From an uncultured delta proteobacterium (GTDB taxonomy: Bacteria > Myxococcota > Myxococcia > Myxococcales > 40CM-4-68-19), in assembly GCA_903911145.1 (NCBI GenBank), contig CAIWCD010000014.1:62001-126000 (forward strand): 64,000 nucleotides of DNA, in the 5' to 3' direction. A model generated the notes under the pieces. The model had not been told where the DNA came from and made no database searches. It saw only the letters and a program-made list of their open reading frames with translations. Below, piece after piece: positions 47,328-56,000 of this stretch; position 1 is the stretch's first letter, and each line of letters begins with the position of its first letter. A program made the translations under genes and the position numbers.

Positions 47328-49100
47328 ATGCCGTTCGATCCCAATCGCAGTTTCGGCAAGTCGCTCTTCTTCGGTGAGATCCTCGAGGACCAGCTCTTCC
47401 CCTATCCGGAGATGACCGCCGACTCGCAGGAGATGGTGCGCAGCCTGCTCGATCCGGTGCGCAAGTTCCTCTCGAAGGTCGATGGCCGCACGATGGATCG
47501 CACGGCGGAGATTGCGCCGGGCCTGCTCGATGAGCTCAAGGCGCTCGGCCTCTTCGGCCTGATCGTCCCCGAGGAGTACGGCGGCCTCGGCCTTTCGTCC
47601 GTCTCCTATGCGCGCGTTCTTCAAGAAATCAGCGGCCTCGACCCGACCTCGACGCTGACGCTCGGCGCGCACTCGTCGATCGGCTTCAAGGGCCTGCTCC
47701 TCTTCGGCACGCCCGAGCAGAAGCAGAAGTATCTGCCGCGCCTCGCGACGGGCGAACTGATCGCCGCGTTCTGCCTGACCGAGCCTGGCTCGGGCTCGGA
47801 TGCGTTCTCGATCAAGACCAGCGCGACGAAGAGCGCCGACGGCTCGCACTACATTCTCAACGGGCAGAAGCTCTGGATCACCAACGGAGGCTTCGCCGAC
47901 TTCTTCACCGTCTTCGCCAAGACCACGCCTGACACCGAGACGCAGAAGGGAAAGGTCTCGGCCTTCATCGTCGAGCGCGCGTTCGCGGGCGTGACCAATG
48001 GTCCGCACGAAGACAAGATGGGCATGCGCGGCTCGTCGACGACCTCGATGTATTTCGACAACGTCAAGGTGCCCGTGGAAAACCTCCTCGGTGAAGAGGG
48101 CAAAGGCTTCAAGGTCGCGGTCTCGATTCTGAATCACGGCCGCACCGGATTGGGCGCGGGCGCGGTCGGCGGTCAGAAGCGGATTCTCGAGTTGGCGACG
48201 GCTCGCGCGAATGAGCGCAAGCAGTTCGGCCGCACCATCGGCTCGTTCGGGTTGATTAAAGAGAAGCTTGGCCGCATGGCGATGAACGCCTACGCCTGCG
48301 AGTCGCTCTGCTATTGGGCCGCAGCGAATATCGACCGCGGCTCGACCGACTATTCGCTCGAGGGCGCGGCCACCAAGGTCTTCTGCAGCGAAGCGCTCTG
48401 GACCGCCACCGACGAGGCGCTGCAGATCGCCGGCGGCATGGGTTATATGCGCGAGGAGCCATGGGAGCAGGCGTGCCGCGACGCCCGCATTAATCGAATC
48501 TACGAAGGAACGAACGAGATTAACCGTCTCTACGTCGGATTAACCGGCGTGCAGGGGCCGGGCGAGTTTCTCAAAGGTCTGGGTAAGGAGCTCAGCGAAG
48601 TGCTCAAGGCCCCGATCAAGTCGCTTGGCCTGTTCGGCCAGATCCGCGATGACCTCAAGGGATATGCCGAGCGCAAGGTGCGCCAGACGGTTCCTTATGA
48701 TCGCGCGCAGATCACCAAGGCCCATCCTGCGCTGCGCAAGCAGGTCACGCAGATTGAGGACGAGGTGCAGGCGTTCGCAAGCCTCGTCGAGACGACGCTG
48801 CGGCGGCACGGCAAGGAGATCGTCGAGATGCAGTTCGCGACCAAGCGGCTCGCGGATATCGCCATCGACCTGCTCGCGTGCCTCGCAGTGATCTCGCGCA
48901 CCAGTGCGATCATCCAGAAGCGCGGCAGCGTTGAGAAGGCCAAGAACGAACTGGAGATGACGACCGCGTTCTGCCACGAGGCGCGGCGCCGCATCCACGC
49001 GAACTTCCGCTCGGCGAATCGGAATGCCGACGAGGAGATCAAGAGCGTCGCGGATGCGATGCTGGCGAATGGGAAGACCTCGCACGATATTCTGGATTAA
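47328..49100 (+). CDS. Acyl-CoA dehydrogenase, long-chain VLCAD/ACAD9-like
   Basis: 590 residues, the longer form with a C-terminal extension (about 420-590) as in VLCAD and ACAD9. FAD- and substrate-binding segments: FCLTEPGSGSDA, KLWITNGGFADFF, DKMGMRGSSTTSMYFDNV. The C-terminal active region GGMGYMREEPWEQACRDARINRIYEGTNEI carries the catalytic Glu in IYEGTNEI. It catalyses the first oxidation of fatty acyl-CoA in beta-oxidation and passes electrons to ETF. Strong ribosome site (AGGAGG) before the ATG at 47328. Its 3' end abuts the first hairpin element. Confidence 0.95.
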   Translation: MPFDPNRSFGKSLFFGEILEDQLFPYPEMTADSQEMVRSLLDPVRKFLSKVDGRTMDRTAEIAPGLLDELKALGLFGLIVPEEYGGLGLSSVSYARVLQEISGLDPTSTLTLGAHSSIGFKGLLLFGTPEQKQKYLPRLATGELIAAFCLTEPGSGSDAFSIKTSATKSADGSHYILNGQKLWITNGGFADFFTVFAKTTPDTETQKGKVSAFIVERAFAGVTNGPHEDKMGMRGSSTTSMYFDNVKVPVENLLGEEGKGFKVAVSILNHGRTGLGAGAVGGQKRILELATARANERKQFGRTIGSFGLIKEKLGRMAMNAYACESLCYWAAANIDRGSTDYSLEGAATKVFCSEALWTATDEALQIAGGMGYMREEPWEQACRDARINRIYEGTNEINRLYVGLTGVQGPGEFLKGLGKELSEVLKAPIKSLGLFGQIRDDLKGYAERKVRQTVPYDRAQITKAHPALRKQVTQIEDEVQAFASLVETTLRRHGKEIVEMQFATKRLADIAIDLLACLAVISRTSAIIQKRGSVEKAKNELEMTTAFCHEARRRIHANFRSANRNADEEIKSVADAMLANGKTSHDILD

Positions 49101-49213
49101 TGGCCGGCCGGCGGACTCGATCCATTTTTCCGTGCTCGCTGCTCGATGCCCCGCGAGGGGGCATCTGCGCGGCTGCGCGCGGCAAAAATGGATCGGGCTC
49201 CTGCCTGCCTTGA
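49101..49213. repeat. Structured hairpin element, copy 1
   Basis: An imperfect palindrome of about 113 bp directly after the acyl-CoA dehydrogenase gene and 3' of the four-helix-bundle gene. Inner arms CGATCCATTTTT (49118-49129) and AAAAATGGATCG (49184-49195) are perfectly complementary and flank a 54-base interior. The interior contains its own stem, gatgcccc / ggggcatc. Outer arms (GGCCGG-rich left, CTGCCTGCC right) pair with bulges. It shares its interior with copy 2 but not its inner-arm sequences. Confidence 0.75.
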
Positions 49214-49235
49214 TATCGCCGGGCGGAAGATGGAT

Positions 49236-49625
49236 TCAGGACGGCCGTTTAATCAGCGCGGTTAGCATCGCGAAGAGTTCGCTGGCGTAGCTCGCGACTG
49301 CGCTGGAGGCGGGTTTACTTGCGTCGCCGGTTAATGCGGCGATCTCGACAGCGGCGGCGGATTCGCACGCCTCGCCTCGGGCGATCTGGAAGATGCGGGC
49401 GCGATCGGCGGCGCTCCAGCGGCCTGCGGCCTCGGCGATATTGAGGCATGCGCTCTTCGAGGATTTAGTCGCCTGCTCTCTTAACCGCGCATCGCGGATG
49501 CCGCACGCAACGACCGCTCTTAATAAGTCCAGCGAGCGCTGATACGCGATTAACTTGTGCTGCGGCAGCGACCTCTGCCGAACCTCTTCAATCTCCGCTT
49601 CCGTGTGCTTCAGATATGCCGTCAT
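49236..49625 (-). CDS. Four-helix-bundle protein (23S rRNA IVS / S23 family)
   Basis: 129 residues, all-helical by composition. Family features of the four-helix-bundle/IVS-ORF group (TIGR02436-like, related to Avd of diversity-generating retroelements) are KLIAYQRSLDLLRAVV, SKSACLNIAEAAGRW and IARGEACESAAAVEIA. Cellular function of the family is not established. The ATG at 49625 was chosen as the first residue of the family-like sequence; a GGGGA ribosome site lies 8 bases upstream. Both are buried in a 19-bp palindrome (49621-49669), so translation should be controlled. Hairpin elements flank it on both sides, and a remnant of a second copy lies upstream. No reverse transcriptase or 23S rRNA gene is nearby. 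Confidence 0.82.
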   Translation of the reverse strand: MTAYLKHTEAEIEEVRQRSLPQHKLIAYQRSLDLLRAVVACGIRDARLREQATKSSKSACLNIAEAAGRWSAADRARIFQIARGEACESAAAVEIAALTGDASKPASSAVASYASELFAMLTALIKRPS

Positions 49626-49669
49626 TGGCGTTTCCCCTTTCGCCAGAAAGAAGGGGAAACGCCAATGAC
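49621..49669 (-). promoter_or_regulatory. 19-bp perfect palindrome covering the start of the four-helix-bundle gene
   Basis: Arms 49621-49639 and 49651-49669 are perfect inverse complements across an 11-base loop. In the minus-strand mRNA the 3' arm contains both the AAGGGGAAA ribosome site and the start ATG, so a formed hairpin would hide both. The 5' arm is identical in sequence to the complement, including a copy of the start region. This resembles the translation-silencing 5' hairpins of IS200-type transposase mRNAs, but no transposase is present. Confidence 0.85.
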
Positions 49670-49711
49670 GGCCAGGCAGACCGAGACGAAAAAGCATCTC
49701 GCCACTCAATT

Positions 49712-49753
49712 GCAGGCGCCGTGACAGCGGCAAAGCCGCTGGCGCAAGCCTGC
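49712..49753. repeat. Nested inverted repeat upstream of the four-helix-bundle gene
   Basis: CAGCGGC-aaa-GCCGCTG (49725-49741) is a perfect 7-bp hairpin. GCAGGC (49712-49717) and GCCTGC (49748-49753) form an outer pair around it. No T-run on either side; a cruciform or protein-binding site is possible. Confidence 0.5.
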
Positions 49754-49765
49754 TGACTTGATGAA

Positions 49766-49876
49766 GGGCCGGCCGCTGGACCCGATTTCTTTTTCCGTGC
49801 TCGCTGCTCGATGCCCCACGAGGGGGCATCTGCGCGGCTGCGCGCGCAAAAGGAGATCGGGCTCCCGCCGGCCTTG
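49766..49876. repeat. Structured hairpin element, copy 2
   Basis: Same layout and orientation as copy 1. The interior (49795-49847, 53 bases) is almost identical to that of copy 1, but the inner arms have changed together: 49781-49794 pairs with 49848-49861, with two T-G type pairs. The outer arms are GGGCCGGCC-rich left and CCGCCGGCC right. It lies 3' of the four-helix-bundle remnant, exactly as copy 1 lies 3' of the intact gene. Confidence 0.75.
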
Positions 49877-49898
49877 ATGGACCGCACGGAAGAGAATT

Positions 49899-49940
49899 TC
49901 AGGACGCCCGCTGAATCAGCGCGGTGAGCGTCGCGAACCG
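49899..49940 (-). pseudogene. Remnant of a second four-helix-bundle gene (C-terminal codons only)
   Basis: The minus strand reads RFATLTALIQRAS then stop, against LFAMLTALIKRPS then stop at the end of the intact gene. Everything upstream of these 13 codons is gone; 15 bases of unrelated sequence lead straight into the heptanucleotide array. With copy 2 of the hairpin element this marks a partial tandem duplication of the unit element plus gene. Confidence 0.75.
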
Positions 49941-49955
49941 CTTACTCGCGACGCT

Positions 49956-50040
49956 CGAACCTCGAACCTCGAACCTCGAACCTCGAACCTCGAACCTCGA
50001 ACCTCGAACCTCGAACCTCGAACCTCGAACCTCGAACCTC
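49956..50040. repeat. Perfect heptanucleotide array, 12 copies of CGAACCT
   Basis: Twelve head-to-tail CGAACCT units (49956-50039) plus one base, without a single mismatch, ending 6 bases before the stop codon of the megasynthase. A degenerate array of the inverse-complement unit sits inside the megasynthase gene at 51346-51432. The perfection implies recent expansion. Confidence 0.95.
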
Positions 50041-50045
50041 GGGCC

Positions 50046-53000
50046 TTAAACCACGTCCGACTGCATCTCCCCGCTCTCCGCACGGATCTTCGCGAGCTCC
50101 TCCGCGAGCACTTCAATCGTCTCGCGAATCTGCTGCTCCGTATGCGTCGCCGTCACGAAGAACCGCAGCCGCGCCGCCGTCTCCTCGACTGCCGGATATA
50201 AAATCGGCTGCACGTTAATCCCCCGCTGTCTTAATGCCTCGCTTAATTGGAGGCTGTGCAGCGAGTTCCCGACAATCGCCGGCACCACTGCGGAGCCGCC
50301 GGCCATGCCCGTATCGATTCCCTTCTCGCGCGCCAGTTGCAGGAAGAGCCGGGCCCGCTCGTGCAGACGCTGCACCTTCTCCGGATGCTGCTGCAGTTGC
50401 TTGAGCGACTCGAGACCCGCGGCCGCATTGGCCGGAGTAATGCCGACCGAGAAGACAAATCCGGGCGTCGTGTACTTCAGGTATTGAATGAGCGTCTTCG
50501 AACCCGCGACATATCCGCCGCAGCTCGCGAGCGACTTCGACATCGTGCCCATCCAGAGATCGACGTCGCTGCGCACGACTCCATAGTGCTCGCCAACGCC
50601 GCGCCCCCGCGCCCCGAGCACGCCAATTGAATGGGCCTCGTCGACGAGGAGCAGCGCGCCATACTTCTTTTTCAGGCGGATATATTCGGGCAATGGCGAG
50701 ATATCGCCGTCCATCGAATAGACACCCTCGACGGCAATCAGCACGCGCTTGTAATGCGGTCGCAGCTGCTCGAGCTGCTTCTCGAGCGCGGCGACATCGT
50801 TGTGCGGGAACGGCCGTCGCTTCGCGCCCGACAGCTTCGCGCCGCCCATGATGCAGTCGTGCGCGAGCGAGTCGTGGAGGATGAGATCGCCGTCGCCCAT
50901 CAGGTGGCCGATCACGGTTACGAAGACGCCGTGACCTGAAACCATGACGACGGAATCTTCGCAGCCGAGGAACTGCGCGAGCTCCGTCTCGAGTTCGCGA
51001 TGCAGCGGCTTCTCGCCGGACGCGATGCGTGAGGCGGAGACCGACGTGCCGTAGCGCTCGACCGCGTCCTGTGCGGCTTTGGTGACGTGTGCGTCGCCGG
51101 AGAGGCCGACGTAGTTGTAGCTCGACCAGTTGATCATCGTGCGTCCGCCGATGACCGAGGTGTCGTTGGTCACGCGCTCGTGCACGTTGAAGTAGGGATT
51201 CTTCAATCCGAACGCGGCGGCCAGCCCGATGCGCTGCTCGAGTTCCTGGACTTCAGGGAAGAGCTCGACGTTGTAGAGCTCCTCCGCGACCGTCGGAGAG
51301 ATGGTTGGTGTAGCAACGATCGGCGAGGCCTCAGGAGCGTGAGCACGAGGTTCGGGATTCGAGACTGGTGTCGAGGTTCGTGGCTCGAGGTTCGCGGTCG
51401 CGACTCGGGTCTCGAGAGTTGCGGGCTCGACATCGCGCACTGCAGAGAGGCCGCGGGCTCGCAGGAAGCGTGGATCGCGATGCTTGAACTCTCCCTCGAG
51501 TCCTCGGATCACGGCGATCACCCGGCCGCCGTCACCCTGCATCACCAGCGTGCCGCGCACGACGTCGCCCTGCGCCTGCTCGAGCGTGAGCGTGACGCGC
51601 AACGGCCCCTCCGGGAACGGGCCTTCAGCTGCGAACTCTTCGATGCCGATGGGGAAGCCTGCCCGGCCCAGTTGCGTCCACGACCAGTACCCCGCGAGCT
51701 GGAACGCACCGTCGAGCGCGAGAGGATCGACGGTCCAGTGCGTGCGCGGCGACGAGACGATCAGGTCGCTCGGCCGGCTGGTGCGGACCCAACCGACGAT
51801 GCCGGTGTCGCTGATCGATTCGATCGACGAGATGCCGCGCATGCGCGGGCCGTGGAACGTCGCGGTCGCGTAGAACTCATCGAGAGAGAGCGGCAACTCG
51901 GGCGCTTTGCCGTTGCTCGCCGGAGCGGGCGCTGCCGAGGAGAGGGCCGAGTTGACGTCTGCGCCAGGGCTCGCGAACGCCGAGTAGGACGGCGCGCGGG
52001 AGAATGAGCGCGGGCTCGCGAGCGGTGCAGCCGAGAGGGAGAGCGAGAGCTCTGCGCCAGTCCTGGCTTCCCCCATCGAGCGCACCGACAGTCGCGATGC
52101 CTCGGAAATGCGGATCGGTTGCCGCAGCTTCAGATCGCGCACCAGCAGTGACTTTGCAGCGCCACCTGCCGCTTCGAGCGCGGCGCAACCGAGCAGATCG
52201 AGCGCGCTCGCGAGAGGGAGCACGGGCTGACCGGCGAGCTGGTGATCCTCGAGATAGACATGGTTCTTGCGCTCGATGAGCTGCTCGAGTTGGTGCGCGG
52301 TCTTGCGCGTCGGCGAGCTCGGTGCGAGCAGCAAATCGCCGCTCGCGCCCGCAGCCAGAGCGGTCGCGAGCGCTTGCGTGCCGCGGTGATCATCGATGAA
52401 CGGGACGCCCTGTTCGGCGAGCGCCGCACGTGCAAACGACGGAATGCGCGCGACGAGCGTGGTGCCATCCCAAGGCGGAAAGCCGAGCGCGAGTGCACGC
52501 AGGCCTGGGCGCAGCGAAGGCAGAATCGTCGCGGCCGCGCCCAGCGCGGAGTTGCCGGCCGCGTAGTCCACCTGTCCGGCATTTCCGAAGCGACCCGACC
52601 ACGAGGTCGTGAAGAGCGCGAGCCGCATCGGATCCGTCGCGGTGGCTGCCAGCAACTGCGCGAGGCCCGCGAGCTTCGGGCCGAGGACGCGGATGAACTG
52701 CGCCTCGTCCTTGCCTGCCGATGGTCCATCTTCTGCGACGCCTGCGGCGTGGAGCAGCGCGGTGAACGGGCCGAACGACGTGCGCATCGCCGCGAGCGCG
52801 CTGGGCGCGGGTTGCGTGACGTCCCACTGTAGGTAATCCGCGCGTGCTCCACGGCCGCGAAGGAGCGCGACAGCGGCGTCGCTCTCGCTGCTTGCGGCCG
52901 AGCGGCCGAGGAGGACGAAAGCGGCGCCAGGCGCGCGCGTGGCGAGTTCCGCGGCGAGCTTGAGTCCCACTCCCTTTGCGCCTCCGCTCACCAGCACGAC

Positions 53001-56000
53001 ATCGCTTGCCGCCAACGAGATCGCGGCTGAAGAGACGCACTGCCGCAATTCGAGCTCGTACCGGTTCGCAGCGGCGAGCCCGACCTCTGCCGTCGCATCC
53101 CCGGACCGCAGCTCGGCGAAGATCGCGTCCGCGATCGCATTCGCGCCGTCGGCGAGATCGACATCGATCAGCTTGACGAGTTCGTCGGACCGTTCGCGTG
53201 CGAGCGACTTGGTGAAGCCATCGAGTGCGGCGGCGGCCATTGCACCGACGCGGTCTGCTCCTGTGATGCCGAACTGCCCGCCGCGCGCCGTGGCGACGAC
53301 GAAGAGTCCGCGCGAGACGGCATCACCACCGCGTGCCTGCGCGCGAGCGAACTGCTGGGCCGCGAGGAGCGGCGCGAGCGATGACGAGAGTTCAAGCGCG
53401 TTCCGCTCCGCCGAACCGATCAGCGTCGCGAGTGAATCTCCGGTGCCGAGGGCCGCGAGATGGAGCACGCCTCCGATCGGCCCGACAGCGCGGGCTGCGG
53501 TCTGGAGCAGCGCAAGCGCATCGAGCGGCCCTCCCGCTGACAGCGAGTGGAGGCGGGGAGCAATGGCCGCAAGCTCGCGCGCGGGAGCCTCGAGATCGAT
53601 GAGCACCACCTCGTGCCCGGAGCCAGCAAGGCGCGCCGAGAGCGCATCGGCGATGCCGTGACGATCGCGTGTGATGAAGAGCGCGCGCGGCAGCGGAGTC
53701 TCTGCTGGAGTCTGGCCGCGCCGTGGGGTTGCAATCGCGCGCGTGGAGAAGGGCAGCAACTCCGGACCCGCGCTCGCGACCGCACCCAGAGCGGCCGAGA
53801 GCGATTCGGTTGGAGTCGCAATTCCCGGCGGCGTCTGCAGCGTGCGCACCACGTGCTCGATCACATCCTGCACCGAGGTGCCTGCTCCGAGCAGGCTGCG
53901 CGGCAAGGCGCCTGCTCGCGGAAACGCCTTCTGCACGTCGCCGTCGAGTTCGACCGTCATCAGGGAATCGAAGCCGAGTTCTCCGGAAAGGGTCTGCGAA
54001 CTCTTGAGTGCCTCGAGAGGAAAGGCGCTGATGCGGGAGACGGACGCGAACACGGCCGCTGTCACCTCGGCGCGCAGCTTCCCGGAGTCGTCGTGCCCTG
54101 GAGCCTCCGGAGCCTTGCTGGGCGCGGGGTTGCGCGATTGTGGTCCCGCATCGTTCGGCGCACGGTCGACGGCGCTGCGCGGTGCCGGAGTCGACGGCGC
54201 CGCGAGCAACTGCGGCTGAACTGAGCCGGGAGCCGCGCTGGTCGCCGCGTCGATTGACGGTAGTGAAACTCCGTGGCTCGCGAGTGCTTCCGCTTGCCGC
54301 TGCAGCACCTGGGACTGCGTCTGCAACAGCGCCACCTGCTCACGGAACAGCGCGACCAGCGAATCCATTCGCTCGCTCCCTCGCGGAGCCGCGCTCTTGG
54401 CGGTGCCGCTGTTGTTGGCGACTTCCTGCGTTGCCTGCTTCGCACCGACTGCGATCAGCAGGGGTGTCGTTGATGTTGCCGAAGGCTCGACGCTCCAGTA
54501 CGGCTGCGTCTCGATCGGAGAGGGCGGCAGCGCGACGAACTGCGCGCGACCGTCGAACAGCGGTGCGAGATCGAGCGGCACGCCGGAGCAGAAGAGCAGG
54601 CCCAGCGCGTGTGCGAGCTGCGCGAGGCCGTCATCATCGCGCGCCGCGAGCGAGGCGACTGCGAACCGATCGGCCTCGGCCAGCGTGCTTCTGGCAAACG
54701 CCGCGAGCGTGTTTCCCGCTCCGACCTGGAGGAAGATTCGCGCGCCCGCTCCCGCCGGAGACGGAGCCGCGGCGGTCTGGAGTGCGGCCATGAAATCGAC
54801 CGGGGCGGTCGCGTGCTGCACCCAGATCTCGCGCACGGCCGCGCTCTGCACGGGGTAGCGCGCGCCGGTGATTCCGCTGATGACCGGCGCCTTCGCCGAT
54901 TTCAGCTCGAGAGCCGCGACGCGCGCGTTCATCTCCTGCGCGATGCCAGCGACCAGCGGCGAGTGGAACGCGTGCGAAACGTCGAGCGTCGTCGTCTTCA
55001 CCGCGCGGGAGTCGAGCAGCGCCCGCGCAGCGGCAATGCCCTTGCTGCTCCCGGAGATCACGGTCTGCGTCGGGTGGTTGAGATTCGCCGCGACAACAGG
55101 CTCGGCCGCGCCTGGGCGATGCTCGATGGGCAGCTGATCGAGCAGGCTCTGCACGGTCGAGCGATCGGCCGCCGCGGAAGCCATCGCGCCGCGATCGTCG
55201 AGAGGAAGCGCAACCATCGCCAGACCGCGCTGCGCGACGAGCTGCACGCACTCTTCGGCCGAGATGATCCCCGCTGCTGCGGCCGCCGCGAACTCGCCGA
55301 GGCTGTGACCGAGCAGCGCATCGGCCTCGATGCCGAAAGACTCGAGGAGCGCGTGCAGAGCGAGCCCGAGCGCGGCCATCACGGGCTGGCAGACCTGCGT
55401 CGCGGTCAGCCGCAGTTCCGCCGCGCGCAAGGCCGAAGCGTCGGGCGATCCGTCGTCGGAGCGCGGGAGTTCCGGATAGACGAACGAGCGCAAAGTGCCG
55501 CCCAGCGCGGCCTGCAGCTCGCTGCCGAGCGCAGCGTCGAGCGCGTCGAATCGATCGCGGAAGAGTGGAAACTGTGCGTCGAACTCGCGCAGCAGATTCA
55601 CCCGCTGCGCTCCCTGTCCAGGAAAGAGCAGGGCGAGCTTTCGCTGCGCGGGCGCGAACGGGCCTTGCGCAAAGACGACTCCCGGCACGAGCGCGCGTGG
55701 TGCAATCGTCGCGCTTGAGCCATCGCCGGGCCGCTTCGCGACATCGTTGGTATTCAACAGATCGAGCGCGCCAGCAGCGGCCGCCAGACGTTCGGCGAGC
55801 TGTGCGAACGAGTCGGCGACGATTGCCAGTCGCGCATCGCAAGCGGTGCGCAACGAGAGCGTGAGCGCGAGTCCCGCCAGCGAGCCTGCATCGCGCTCGA
55901 CCATCGGCAGCGAGGCGCAGAGCTCGCGCGCGGCCTGCGCGACCAGTGAAGCTTGCGCGCCCGAGAGGAGAAAGAGTTCAGCGCGACGGGGCGAGGCCTG

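Noticed and set aside
45829-47415. Plus-strand open frame of 528 codons opposite the kinase
   Set aside because: Low-complexity shadow; the kinase on the other strand has all expected motifs.
49236-49625. 23S rRNA intervening sequence
   Set aside because: The family matches, but no rRNA sequence surrounds it.
49956-50040. CRISPR array
   Set aside because: The unit is 7 bases with no spacers and no cas genes nearby; it is a simple tandem repeat.
49101-50040. Insertion sequence or diversity-generating retroelement
   Set aside because: No transposase, reverse transcriptase, template or variable repeat, or target duplication was seen; only the four-helix-bundle gene and hairpins.
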